Source: Notospermus geniculatus
Lineage: Eukaryota; Nemertea; Pilidiophora; Heteronemertea; Lineidae
Length of the DNA stretch: 64,000 nucleotides
Reading direction: 5' to 3'
Assembly: GCA_002633025.1 (NCBI GenBank)
Contig: NMRB01000422.1
Coordinates: 62,001 to 126,000 of the forward strand
The translations under genes were made by a program, and so were the position numbers. This document shows positions 15,001-25,438 of the stretch, piece after piece (positions within the stretch are counted from its first letter, which is position 1; every line of letters starts with the position of its first letter). The notes beneath the pieces were generated by a model that did no database searches, had not been told where the DNA came from, and saw nothing but the letters and a program-made list of their open reading frames with translations.

Positions 15001-18000
15001 TATACTCCCCTCTGTCACATGTTGTAGGACTTGAAGTCCCTTCACCATTACATTTAAAGCCAGCTGGACATGGTAAACACTCTTTCCATCCTGCTTCAGC
15101 ATAGGTGCCTTAAAGTAAGAAATCAAAAAGTCGACATCAAGTTTATGATGGACACTTTGGGCATGTTAGGACTTGATTACTAGTCCATGGAGGCGATATT
15201 GGAGAAATGTAGGAAACTGTAAATATTAATGACTGTGAAATAGTATGGCTGCTATAGGCCTAGAGTGAAGACAGATAATTTGTGCACGGTGTCAATAACC
15301 CAGCATCAATTATTGCTAATTCCATTTCGACACAAACAATTAACAGGGCAGTCAGAACACTAAACATCACACAGTATATTTACCAGATCGACATTTTTCA
15401 GCATTTTTCTTTGATTTACACTCGTGGCCAGCAGGACATGCTCTGCAGCTTGATTCTCCTTCCTTTGAATAATAGCCATCAGGACAATCAAGTGGGCCTT
15501 TGCTGAACAAAACGAAACGGTCAGGTCCCAGAATAGTTTGTGTAGGTAGTACGCCATGGGGGTATCATGCAAAATGAACAAGTCTGAATGATCACCCCAT
15601 CCCCATCCCCATCCCATCAAAAATAGTCAGCAAAATATCAGCTGGAATGAACTCACTCCAGACTGAAAATTCCATCTGATCACCAAACAACCATGATGAC
15701 AACAGAGGCAACCCTATACATACCTTAGAAACATCTTAATCATTTTTTTTATAACATTTCACTCCTTGGTTTTGCAGCAAATTTTGTCATTTGTCAAACA
15801 AAATTGTGGCAGACATACCAGCACGTGGAGCAGAAGATGTTAGTGCCGTTGAAAGTACTTGGTACCGGTACGTGACTCTGCCTGTACCATGAGAATGGAT
15901 CTCTTTGCTTCCGACAAGAATGCCCACTTAAGTCTGTCGACAGTGATTTTGGTGATGAAAACTCTTACCTAAGATCTTGGCAATGCTTTCCAGCTGCACA
16001 TGGAATACACTCAGTTTTTTTGCTATTCGGGATCTGATCTAGAAAAAAGAAAATATACTAACGTCAAAAATTATGTTGGCCCTCTGTAGTTCAGAAACAC
16101 ACATGTAGCCTAATTTCATTTCAGCTGACCTATCATAGTTCCTTCTTGTCTGATACTGAATATTTTGGATGAGTGACTTGCAATAGCGGTCATTAGTGAC
16201 TGCTATCCAAGTAGCAAACCCAGCCACAGATCCTTCCAACTTCTGCCGGTGTATCAAGTCAGACCCTGTGCTTTCGAAGAGGAGAGCAGGGCAGGCCGGG
16301 CAGCTCTCAAGAATTACTGAGTTGATGACGTACCGACAGTAAAACTGCAGACAAGAGGGGCATAAAAGACTTACTTGCTTGGCATCTGATGCAAGTCATG
16401 GCCTTGCCCTTCGATATAAATCCTGCTGGACATGGCAGAGGCTTTCTATCGGGGCTGGGACAGTACGACCCCGGAGGGCACCCCTTACATTCGGTGTGGC
16501 CTAAAAGACAAATATGCATACTGTAGTTTCACATCCGAAGGTCAACCAAAATATGGGCATCGTCCTAAATTTGCACCCACTGGTCGACTCTGGGCCATCT
16601 ACCAGTGTCACAACTTGACCTACCTGAATTAACATAGGTTCCGATAGGGCACATGTCACAGTACTGCTTGCCTCCTGGACTGTATGTTCCCCGACTGCAT
16701 GATGAGGCCCGCGTCTTCGATGGACATTCTTTTCCAACCGGACAGCGTGTACAAGATTTCGCACCTGTTTATAAAAGTGTAGACTATGATACCTGTTATG
16801 ACTGGACCAGGTCCAAACCAATTGTTTGGGGGTCACATCTCATTCAAATAACGTTAATGCCACGTCAGCCCTACGCAGCATTTGGGTACACTATCAGCCG
16901 ATGTCATTTGCTGACTGGGCTTTGACCCACCCCTCTCAGCACCACTCCACTTTCAAATCTTCTGATGTTAAAAAATCCTGCTTTACTTTCATACCCCCTT
17001 TTGCACCAGGCTGATGGGCCTTATTTTCACAGACTGATTCTGGAACTGAGTGGTAAGGGCATATCCGACTTACCACCCTTGGAAAAAAATCCAGCTTTAC
17101 AAGGTACTCTCTTGGCAGGCGTTGGGCATGAATACCCAGCTGGGCAGCGAGAACACTTGGTAGCCCCCTCTTCTGAGAAATCACCACCTTTGGAGCAGGA
17201 TGTAGGTGTTCCCGTGCCTTTCTTTGGGCATATTTTGCCAGCAGGACAGATTGTGCAACTCAGTGAGCCTGCATCGCTGTAAGTCCCAGCAGGGCATACC
17301 TGAAAAGCATAGTTGGATGTGTTAAGAATTCGTTTTCTCTGTAAAGTTTATGAATAAAGTGCCAAAGTACACTGCAATACATATGGAATTCCAATAAGAT
17401 AAGAGTGTAAATGTCGGACAATGATGCACGACCGAAGTCATCCCGCAATAGACTCTATCACTCCAAAAGAGCGCAGCACCTGACGGGTCAGAATCATGAT
17501 GTCCTGTACGTCATTTCATGTCTTGATGTGAGACGAAAAAAAATCAAATTGTTTCACGACATCATGATCGCTGGAACAGCTGGATTTTTTTTCGAGTCGC
17601 TTCATGGCATTCAGAAATGACGTGCGGGACTTCATGATGCTGACCTGTCAGGTGCTGCACTCTTTTGTGGTGATATCGTCAATTGAACCGACAATAACCT
17701 TACCAAGCATGCATCCTTGGAAAGAGAACCTATATTTGGGTTGAAGTGGCCTGCCGGACATTTAGAAGCAGGGGAATCCTTGCCAACACAGCTGAAACAG
17801 AGGTGGACCATTTGCTTAGATTGGGTTCAGGGTATCAAAGAAGATCACTATAGGTCCTCCTTTAAAACAAAAGAATAAGGGTCGTATTCTAGAAGCTTTC
17901 TTAACTCTAAGGTTTACCTTTACATGTAGCTGTTGTTTGCAGGGCAGAATACAAAAGCTTAAAGTGGACCTTAGAGTTAAGGAGGCTTTTAGAATACGGG

Positions 18001-20690
18001 CCTAAGTTCCTGTAGCAGCTGCCCCATGTGGGACACCCACACGATCGCCCTGCCAGATTAGGCCATGCTTGTTCCTTACGTAAAGGATTTGGACCCCTAA
18101 CGACAATCATTCATGAGAAATGGCTGTTGTATTTGCAGACACATATTTCTAGGACAACCACCAGCAGGCTATTACATTGGACAAAAAAGTCCATTCCTTC
18201 TCCAAGTTGTGCAGGAGCTGTTGAAAAGAGGTACCGGTACAACAAAGAGGAATGTTGAAAAGAGGTACCGTTATAACAAAGAGGAATGTTCCACGTCATA
18301 AGGACATTCTAAACACGTTTCACCTTAAACTTACAAGTGTCCCTGTTTGCACGTCATGCATGATTTACTTGTCTCCTCCCAATACTTTCCTCCTGAGCAT
18401 CTCGTCTTGCAGTACTTCGAGCAGTTACAGTCACCTATAAAATGAACAGGTTTTAAAGGAGCTGGACGTCCAAGTTGTAAACACTCACTCACTGGTCTCT
18501 ATCCACGCGACGCCTGCGGTGCTGCCACCTATTGTCGGTGATATGTACTGACGTGAATATCGTGAGTGAGTTGCATCGGACCGGGAACCAGTCCAACGAT
18601 CACGGGGCGCGACTGGTGCTGCCACCTGCACGAAGGAATAAAACTAGTTTGCCGACCATGTTTGTAAACAAACCAGCTTGTTTACAACTTCGGCGTCTAA
18701 CTCCTTTAAGATTCTCCATCCAACTGCCATCTCTTCAAGAATTTCAACTCCTTCCCAATAATTTACTGGGTGGGGATAACACAATGCCAGCTTATCATGT
18801 GCCAATTGTCTGCTTCTGCATAATGCATTGCAAGATCAGTTTTATTTTCACCAAAAAATGTTTCTTCTACAGTACGTTGCACAATTGACCTCCCAGAATC
18901 CGCGTACCTTCCTCGGACGTGGCGCGGAAGGTAACCTTCAGTTCATCGCGGATGGTACGGGTACGTCACGCGTCTCTGTTGCGTGACGTTGGGTGAATGA
19001 CGTTACGTCTTCACTGCATGCCTTCCATGACGCCGCGCCACGTCCTCGAAAGATACGAGGATGGTACGTGAATGACGCTGCATGTGGTACGCGGGTGGTG
19101 CGCGCCGCGGAAGGGAGGTCAATTGTGCAACGTACTGTAGATCAAAATAGAAGGGCGCAGCACCCTGCCCCTCAAAAAGTGCTCACTGATTTTTTTCAGA
19201 ACAGCTAAAGCATTTTCTTATTACAGAAGGGTGCAAACCCTGCCCTTTTTCTCAGTTCACGCTGCCCTTTTCCTGGCTTATTTCAGAACCTCAACCCTTT
19301 CAAATTTCTGGAAGAAACACTACATCTGTTATTCAAGACTTTGCCATCTATATTTCCGTGTAGAAAACACAGAGTGTTTGCCAAGCAAAATGATGTTTTG
19401 AAAAACAGAAACCACTTCTTCGACAGTCAATTTAGGCACATAAAAAATAGCAGTGTCGGCCAGCAGACTGAAATTATACATGTAGGCCTATTGTCTTTCC
19501 TCCTGTCGATTGTCTTTCCTCCTGTCGAATGATTTGGTGATACATACTGCTTGGCATGAAGTTGAAAAGGTCATGGGGGTTTAAGATCAAATTCTCCATT
19601 TGGGATCCCTGTCAAGTTATGTTTCTGAAACTTGGAGGGATGAATGAAGGGCAATAGGCCTAGACATTATTTTTGATAACATAAATGACTAATTAGCTCT
19701 TTTGTTTTATCTTTGAGGCCAAATTACTCCTAGAATCTGGCCATTTCATGGGCTGATTTTTTCACCTCCTATTAGCATTGACTGTCTGCTACATATATCA
19801 AAAAGAAAAACATTTGATTTTCATTGGTAAGTCCTAAAAAATGCTTCATTTGATAACTCACTTTTCCTTAAGTTGTGTTTTGCTTAACACTCAGACCTGT
19901 AATAATCACTGTTTTGACTAGACTTGACATCTTTGACATAAGGGTTAATAGTCCCGAAATTGACATGGATTGGGCTGAACTATTCTTGAAGAGGGGGAAG
20001 GCTTTCATTGTATGCTTTATGCCCTATTCTTCATTCTGAATGGCTATTATTATCCAGGTACCATGTCAGTGTCAACATGCCTCTGACCTGTTACCACATC
20101 AATGTGATTGTGAATTCATGTTTGATTGACTGGCATTGAATGGTATCCAGTCCACCCTCAAGAATAATGGACTAGACCCTATTCATTTGGTCTCGGTTGT
20201 GGTTTTTAGGCATAATGCCCCAGGCCTATTTTTATCTTGGCTCAGAGGGTCGCTTAAGACATTTTCATTTTGACTTTCTGGTCATTTTTGACAATGATAT
20301 CTTGGAACAGAATTGTTTTTTTTATCATGGGCTTGTAGAGTGGGTTGGATTTTGTGTAATATTCCAGGTTTTTCTATGAAAAAGCCATATGTTGACCACT
20401 TGCCTGCACGGACAAAACCTAATGAAGAAAATCATACTAAAACAACAGAGCTAATTAGTCATTTATGTTATCAAAAATAATGTCTGTTGCCCTTCATTCA
20501 TCCCTCCAAGTTTCAGAAACATAACTTGACAGGGATCCCAAATGGAGAATTTGAGCTTAAACCCCCATGACCTTTAATTAGACCAATCACGTTACTCACC
20601 TTGGCACTTGTTGATAAAACTGAATCCAAAGGCCAAGACTACCAAAACGTCCCTAAATCTTCCTGAATGAATCCCAGTGTTCCAGGACAT
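26..20690 (-). CDS. Large secreted GCC2/GCC3 (ephrin-receptor-like) cysteine-rich protein, 35 exons, 3' end outside window
   Basis: Exons 5'->3': 20690-20600, 18434-18335, 17791-17704, 17299-17074, 16764-16624, 16500-16375, 16038-15969, 15502-15384, 15108-14989, 14760-14545, 13050-12904, 12578-12407, 11980-11835, 11532-11271, 11056-10872, 10443-10207, 9891-9787, 9239-9042, 8497-8291, 7710-7573, 7382-7212, 6828-6679, 6325-6233, 5887-5606, 5121-4904, 4650-4458, 4240-4058, 3668-3471, 3199-2986, 2839-2496, 2076-1846, 1732-1589, 1351-1189, 828-674, 287-26. All junctions are GT/AG and in phase; they give 6095 coding bases (2031 codons plus two bases). After a signal peptide the protein is about 40 copies of a module CxxCPxGxxC ... 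CPxGTY, typical of the GCC2_GCC3/Ephrin_rec_like family. NxS/T sites are common (for example in the exons at 4458 and 7573). No other domain is seen. Extracellular location is inferred; ligand and function are unknown. It continues past the left edge. Confidence 0.88.
333..606. mobile_element. MITE family 1, copy 1 (intron)
   Basis: About 270 bases whose ends are inverted (TACAGCACAGAGCGCAACT on the left, TTGTGCAAAGTACTGTA on the right). It resembles 18868-19139, including the internal GATACGAGGATGGTA segment. It lies in the intron between the last two exons seen of the cysteine-rich gene. Non-autonomous; no ORF. Confidence 0.6.
2262..2405 (+). mobile_element. tRNA-derived SINE-like fragment
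   Basis: A degenerate tRNA-like head (GTGGCGCGATGG, then a B-box-like GGGTTTGATTCCC) is followed by a tail with CTCCGGTTTCCTCCTGC. A CTCCGGTTTCCTCC-type tail is common in invertebrate SINEs. It lies in the intron between exons 2839-2496 and 2076-1846. The tRNA fold is not intact, so it is not a tRNA gene. Confidence 0.45.
6004..6131. mobile_element. Short inverted-repeat MITE (intron)
   Basis: The ends AAGCTGCATTTACCAGACA and TGTCAGCTAAACGTAGCTT are imperfect inverted repeats, with an inner CGGAAGCG/CGCTTCCG-like palindrome. It lies between exons 6325-6233 and 5887-5606. Confidence 0.5.
7036..7136. mobile_element. Fragment of the 27303-27498 MITE family
   Basis: It shares AGTCGTCTCCGAATTTCG and GGGGTCTTCCTCAGG with the complete copy at 27303-27498. 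It directly abuts the duplicated exon fragment at 7134-7208. Confidence 0.5.
7134..7208 (-). pseudogene. Duplicated fragment of the exon at 6679-6828
   Basis: About 75 bases nearly identical to 6704-6770 (shared run CCCATTCGGACAACCAAACT and flanks), with a three-base deletion and a few substitutions. The copy ends a few bases from the splice donor of exon 7382-7212. It has no acceptor of its own, so it is read as a broken partial tandem duplication inside the intron. Confidence 0.65.
9400..9484. mobile_element. Pogo/Tigger-like MITE, truncated copy
   Basis: It matches the right half of 41048-41225, including GAGAGGTGTCCTCCTGG, and ends GGGAGGTGCCACTGTG. The left terminus is missing. Confidence 0.5.
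10024..10128 (-). mobile_element. tRNA-derived SINE copy
   Basis: Read on the minus strand it contains the B-box-like GGGTTCGAATCTGGTAGGA preceded by GAGGGTCCGT, then GATGTC-like sequence. A related copy in opposite orientation is at 11596-11684. It is a SINE head, not a tRNA gene, because the acceptor stem and anticodon arm are not formed. Confidence 0.45.
10591..10846. repeat. 126-base tandem duplication (two units)
   Basis: Unit 1 starts at 10591 and unit 2 at 10717, both with ACATTCTTAGCA. They share GGGTAGTCAAAGGGCGGAGTG and ATCATTTAAACCTGACCTTAG. Divergence is small. Unit 2 ends about 25 bases from the donor of exon 11056-10872. Confidence 0.75.
11596..11684 (+). mobile_element. tRNA-derived SINE copy
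   Basis: GAGGGTCCGTGGGTTCGGAA contains a B-box and is followed by TCTGGTAGGATTCGATGTC. It is the counterpart of 10024-10128 in the opposite orientation. Confidence 0.45.
12279..12386. mobile_element. 108-base near-perfect palindrome (foldback)
   Basis: Two 54-base arms with two mismatches and no spacer, centred on GAAATTC. The arms begin CAGTCTTTGCCG. The right arm carries CTATTGTTTTCGAGGTGCAT, which is 18/20 identical to a segment of the foldback at 49060-49191. It lies about 20 bases beyond the donor of exon 12578-12407. Confidence 0.7.
17456..17675. mobile_element. MITE with about 55-base inverted ends (intron)
   Basis: The ends TATCACTCCAAAAGAGCGCA and TGCACTCTTTTGTGGTGATA are inverted. 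The arms run inward to GTACGTCATTTC / GAAATGACGTGC. It lies between exons 17791-17704 and 17299-17074. Confidence 0.65.
17879..18002. mobile_element. MITE family 2, intact copy
   Basis: The ends GGGTCGTATTCTAGAAGC and AGAATACGGGCC are inverted, with inner TTAACTCTAAGG / CCTTAGAGTTAA. The same family as 33520-33801, without the nested insertion found there. Confidence 0.65.
18868..19139. mobile_element. MITE family 1, copy 2
   Basis: The termini TACAGTACGTTGCACAATTG and CAATTGTGCAACGTACTGTA are almost perfect inverted repeats, 272 bases overall. It is the better-preserved relative of 333-606. It sits in intron 1 of the same gene. Confidence 0.7.
19569..20572. mobile_element. 1-kb element with about 125-base terminal inverted repeats (intron 1)
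   Basis: The left arm 19569-19697 and right arm 20449-20572 are inverted copies. The ends are GGTCATGGGGGTTTAAG and its complement, and the arms share GGGATCCCTGTCAAGTTATG and GCTAATTAGTCATTTATG. The internal 750 bases hold no convincing ORF, so it is non-autonomous. Confidence 0.7.
20600..20690 (-). CDS. First coding exon of the cysteine-rich gene: start codon and signal peptide
   Basis: The ATG at 20690 opens 30 codons. A short N-terminal part with arginines (GRFRD) precedes a hydrophobic stretch, DVLVVLAFGFSFI, and the exon ends at NKCQ plus one base before a GTGAGT donor. That base joins the exon at 18434 to read CQGDCNCSKYC, where the cysteine-rich region begins. This is a classic secretion signal, with cleavage probably near the junction. 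The 2.1-kb intron between the two exons contains a 1-kb long-inverted-repeat element and a MITE. A further 5' untranslated exon is possible. Confidence 0.75.
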
Positions 20691-21490
20691 GATTCTGTGG
20701 GAGTTAGTTGTTCTCTTAGCCATAGACATTCATCCTATGACCTAGGTTGAGTTGGGAATTTCTAGACTAGACAAAATGTGTTGCTCCATGTATCTTTCTG
20801 TCACGTCTGCCGAAGATCCACATGAGAGACAAACTTAACGGGGATTAAGCATATTGTCTTTACCTCAACAAATATCAAATTATATTGACTCTTCGGGTTT
20901 GCATCACATTTGAATAAATTTCCATTCAAAATACACTTTATTCTATTGTTTGCTTTTTTGCCGTCTTGTTTTTGTAAAATTTTCTCTTCAATTCACTCAG
21001 AGATGTTCTGACACTAGGCCTAGGCAGAGAGGAATGTCCTCTCAGTCAAGCTTATGACACCAACTTCAGTCTCAAATTGGTAATTTATGGTCATTTCAAC
21101 TTCTCTGATAAGGACACCTCTTCATTAGAAAACGAAATTCCGCTAAATTTCATGTGAGCTGCTGCAGAGATGTTTTAAACTGGCCAAGAAAATTCAAAGT
21201 CAATTCGACCAGTAGGTTTTCGCTCATTGAGAAAACAAAGCCGAAATCTGAGTACCTGCAGATGAATCTCAAGAAATCAGCATGATGATGGGCCAAACGG
21301 TAGGCCTAGGCCTAATTTCATATTTTCATGCACTGAATTCAACAAAACTACAGGCACACTGCGGGAAATAAACTGTAATTAACCGAGACAAGTCAAAGGG
21401 ATCAAACCCATCAGGAATCAACCCTTTCTCTCAATCTCATCAGATGTTGGAGGGGGAAATTGAGCGTTCTCCGATGACGCGTGGCGGATA

Positions 21491-21503
21491 GGCCGCCATC
21501 TTG
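21491..21503 (-). promoter_or_regulatory. YY1-like box, candidate core promoter element
   Basis: On the minus strand this reads CAAGATGGCGGCC, close to the animal YY1 consensus that often lies just downstream of transcription starts in this orientation. It lies about 0.8 kb upstream of the ATG at 20690, so it would fit a 5' UTR start for the cysteine-rich gene. Inference from motif and position only. Confidence 0.35.
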
Positions 21504-22552
21504 CGTAATACATTGTATACGCTTCAGTGCATGTCATGCAACAGCGCGTCACACGCCGCAATTAACACGGTATCTCTTTGATTTCAGGGCAAATGAATGG
21601 GTTATGCGGAGCCTATAAGGCACTAAGGAAAATGGTACCGGGCAATTTTTGTTTACCTCGTCTTCTGTTTAGTAAAAGCGGCATTTTTTTTCGCCACCAT
21701 CCCAGTTTCTGAAATCGACCAATCTTTTCTTGTGCGGACAGACGCGTCTCAAAGAAATTAGGCGCCCTGTGCTGTATTATTGCGCACCCCGCGTTTCTTG
21801 CAGTAATCATAGTTGTTCATTTCATAACCAAGGATTCCCGAAATAAATGAAGAAATATAGAATAAGCTTCGGCCTCCTCGTAGTCAGTGACTTCGATACT
21901 TTTTTGGCAAAAAGATTTCCATTTTTTGGGAACTACACGATGCAGCGCAAGAGATAAAATCCATCAACGTCTGTGGAGTTTTTCAATTACCATATTTGGT
22001 AATTGATTTTTCACAACCTCAACACTAGTCACAGAGAGGAGTTCGTTCTTTACGTTTGTTTTCCGGTGTTTTCCCCAAAAACTATCAAAAAAGCTGTCTG
22101 TATTGTAGGCCTATTTTTACATTCAACATGGTCACTACGAAACGTTTTTGAAGGAAGAGCGCGTCAAACTTTTAAATTCCCCGCGAAGGGGATATTGTGA
22201 CCTTTGACTCATTTTGGTTGCCTTTGACTTTGGGGACGAGGTTGATCATGCGCATGTATTTTTAGAATTTCCACGTGGAACGTGGCGGGAAAGGGATGGC
22301 AACGCGTGGAAGGTCGCAAGAAATGCTCAAGGAAAGTCATTCTAACCATATACATGTATCTGCATTATCATAAAATGGAAAATAATTAATTTAATACCTA
22401 ACCATAGTTTTGGTTTTATTTTCAGATAACGACAATGCCTTTTGGCATATACATCAGATATCAGCGCAGGGGGGTGTCTTGAGTAATGAACGGCCTGTTC
22501 TTGGGCCAAAGTGAAAATATACGGTTAAATTCACTATCACACAGCTGAGTTG

Positions 22553-22558
22553 TTTATT
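22553..22558 (-). terminator. Candidate polyadenylation signal AATAAA
   Basis: AATAAA on the minus strand, about 160 bases after the stop codon of the intronless ORF at 22716. Plausible 3' end for that gene. Confidence 0.4.
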
Positions 22559-22715
22559 TGGGCCCAACTGATTAAAAACACGCAGTTGAAATCAAAGTAA
22601 TGCAAAAAATGGCGACTCTCATCCCGTGCCGAAATCCCAAAGTCCTTAAAAGCTCATCTTCCAAAAAGAAGTGCACCTTACAAAAAAGGTCTATACAAAA
22701 ACTAAAACAGTACCA

Positions 22716-23804
22716 TCATGATTCTTGTGAAATTGGATATTGATCCATGAAGTTCTCAATCTTTCCAATCAAACTCTTTTGCCGCTGCTTGTCCAACACT
22801 TTCTTGAACATTGACCCTTCGTCTTCTCTTTCATAGCTGACAGGGCATCCTATCCCCGGCATTCCGCCCAAACGACGCCATTTTGATACAGCCATAGTCA
22901 GTGCTCTCGCTTGGTTAACAACTTTAGCCAAACTACTACGTTTTTCACTACTTTTTACGATTGAAACCTGCGATGCAGAATCCTGCCGCCTCTTGCTAAT
23001 GGTCCTTTCTCTCATTGACGCCTTGTGCCTGAATGCTTCACCGAGGTCTTTGACCGCCTCGTCGTTCGCGAGTTTGTTAGAAAGAGCGGCTTGGTTTGAG
23101 AACGGGACCGGCAAGTGGTCATTTCCAGTGGCGGAAAGGCTCCTAACATTACGTGGTAGGGTTAAGAGCAGTGGTTTAGGAGATGTCTCCTCCGCGTCAT
23201 CGTCGGTATCGGCGTCATCTTGTTTCGCGAATGTTTCGGAATCCGTATCCGCATCAGAACCAACAGGCGTGGTGAACGCATACGAAAGTTCCTTATCTTT
23301 TGCCGATACCGATCTTCCACGACGGCCAACAGGTATGGTCCGCCCACCCCAGACGATCGCCCGTCGAGGACCGGGGCTGGTGTGTGGACGGTTTGTCCTC
23401 AAAGTCGCCGCCGCTGCTTTACCGTCATTCTCATCGTCTTCATCTTCCTCTGGACCCGATGGCGGTTTCCTGACCGCAGACGACTGTACCCGTCGGAATT
23501 TCCCAAACCGCCGACTCTGCGTACGATCACCGTATAAGAAACACGACACAATGTCCCCTTTCTTTTCAATGAATTCCTCGTCGTCTGCGATACCCTCTGG
23601 ACTCCTACCACTGGACGCTTTGATGTGGTCCATAGTCAAATGAAGGATGCGCATCTCACGATGTGTCATCCGTAAGCGAGTCTGGCGCTCCTTTTCCAGG
23701 AGTTGCAACCGTTTCATGAGCCGGGCGCTCTCGATAGTGTTAATGCGAGACGCTTTCTGGACCCGCTGAGAGTTGAAACTGGGGTTCTCGGAGAAATTTG
23801 GCAT
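22716..23804 (-). CDS. Intronless hypothetical protein, 362 residues, charged and largely disordered
   Basis: An open frame of 362 codons from the ATG at 23804 (MPNFSENPSF) to the stop at 22716. Not recognised. Residues about 20-62 look helical and rich in Arg/Leu/Glu, compatible with a coiled coil (ESARLMKRLQLLEKERQTR). Two acidic tracts follow, at about 119-128 (EEDEDDENDG) and 184-206. Between them is a proline/arginine segment with RPHTSPGPRR. The C-terminal third is basic (SKRRQDSA, KWRRLGGMPG) and ends in a short helix-like tail. No signal peptide, membrane segment or catalytic motif is seen. Length, codon-like composition and a nearby AATAAA argue for a real gene. The 216-codon frame on the opposite strand is probably its shadow. 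An RPHTSP-type motif occurs in some ciliary or cytoskeletal proteins, but that is too weak for a call. Confidence 0.65.
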   Translation of the reverse strand: MPNFSENPSFNSQRVQKASRINTIESARLMKRLQLLEKERQTRLRMTHREMRILHLTMDHIKASSGRSPEGIADDEEFIEKKGDIVSCFLYGDRTQSRRFGKFRRVQSSAVRKPPSGPEEDEDDENDGKAAAATLRTNRPHTSPGPRRAIVWGGRTIPVGRRGRSVSAKDKELSYAFTTPVGSDADTDSETFAKQDDADTDDDAEETSPKPLLLTLPRNVRSLSATGNDHLPVPFSNQAALSNKLANDEAVKDLGEAFRHKASMRERTISKRRQDSASQVSIVKSSEKRSSLAKVVNQARALTMAVSKWRRLGGMPGIGCPVSYEREDEGSMFKKVLDKQRQKSLIGKIENFMDQYPISQES

Positions 23805-25208
23805 GTTTACTTTGTACAAGAATGCCGCAAAAAGAGTTTACCCTGTTTAACCTCTGCTAAATTTCCAAACACACGAAGTCTTATTGCTTACTCGGCGACA
23901 CCCATCTTGTCAATTGCTTCAACAAAAAACGAGTTTCATTATAAATGTTCCAGTGGAATTCTTTACGGCAAACCGAACTAGTGTGAATTGTGTCCATCAC
24001 GAAATAAGTAAGCGAAGAGTATGAAATCACTTGTGGAATATCCCGGAGTCGAACATGCCTCGCAGGCCACTAAATGGGCAAATTCATTTCACCGATACTG
24101 TGGTAATTCGTTCACAACGTCAGCTTGAGTGATATCCCTGCCTTGGCATTCCCTACAGTTCAACCTGTCCTCTCGTAAGACCAGAACCGAAATGTGGGAC
24201 CAACATGAACACAAAATCGGTCCAGCTCAAAAGCTTACTCATAACTATAAGTACCTTACGGGTACTGAATATAAGTTTTTTCGTTTAAGCGTTCACATTG
24301 TTCTCGTGTGGATTAAACACCGGTTAAACTACTTAGAGACCCAGACGACCAATATATACCTTGATAACAGTAAATCCGCGAAATCTAATCCAAAGGTCCA
24401 AACTGCCGGTCGAGCCGCAGGATCAGTGTGGTTTCCTTTGACGATGACGGATCGATCGTAACCATACCGCGATGCCAAAATCTGACCGCGCTTTTTCAGT
24501 ACCGGTACAATTCTTGTTCGTGGTGTCTCATGAAATCCCAGTATAGTCCTAGGCATACTTGGTGAAAGTAAAACTGATAATTTGGGATTTTAAAGGTCAT
24601 TTGCTGTTGAAAATCACGAAAATGTACCACATCCAAGACAAATCGTTGTTTCATAAAATAGAAAAAAAAATCATCATTCTGTGGCTTCGAGACATTTTTG
24701 ATTGCTCAGAGGGCAAATGGCATGGGTATCAGGCAGCGTAAGACGAAAGCCTTCACGGATTCCGTAGCCAGTTCTCAAGAAAATTTTGAAATTTCCATGC
24801 CTTTAATGATTGCATTGATTTTACGTCGATAATGACACATTTATCGCATTCTTTCAGTATAAATATCTTGCTCTCAGTAGATTGTCACTTAAAACAAATT
24901 AGAACATTGTGCCTAATGATAACATGGGGTCTTGAGTTTACTCTAAAAACACGAGCGTTTATTTTAGTGGCACAAACAGGATGCGAATGAACACGAATGG
25001 ATTTATAGGGGAGGGATGCCACATGCCACGGATTGGTCCTTCTCTAAGAACTTCTATTCCCTTTTTGTAGGCCTGCACACGAAGTAGAGCAATTCCTGAT
25101 GATCCCTAAAATGCACCAAACACATACTCACAAAACACTGTCTTTAGTAAATCTCCTCATTGGTATCTTTTCTGAAGACAGGCAAAAGAGCCTAACAAAA
25201 CAACCTGA

Positions 25209-25312
25209 GGCCTGTTTCATAAAGTGACTTTAAGCTAAAGGTACCATTAACTCAATGCATTTTCAATTTGGTTAAAGGTACCATTAGCTTAAAGTCAATT
25301 TACGAAACAGGC
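25209..25312. mobile_element. MITE family 3, copy 1
   Basis: The ends GGCCTGTTTCATAAAGTGAC and TTTACGAAACAGGCC are inverted, with inner TTTAAGCTAAAGGTACCATTA mirrored. About 104 bases, almost fully palindromic. A second copy is at 26995. Confidence 0.65.
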
Positions 25313-25438
25313 CCCTGGCCCCAGGACTTCAGAACTCCTCCGTCGAATCGTTTCTGAAAGAAGGCAACAGAGCTGAACGAAGACCTGAATCTCAGGATGG
25401 ATGACAGAGGACAGATGCTCTACCTTTATGAGTGACTC

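Noticed and set aside
22993-23643. 216-codon open frame on the plus strand
   Set aside because: It lies fully antisense to the 362-codon frame at 22716-23804, is Ser/Ala-rich in the way expected for a shadow of Glu/Asp/Arg codons, and has no own signals.
24329-24556. 75-codon minus-strand frame near 24.4 kb
   Set aside because: An equally long frame overlaps on the plus strand; no motif or splice support.
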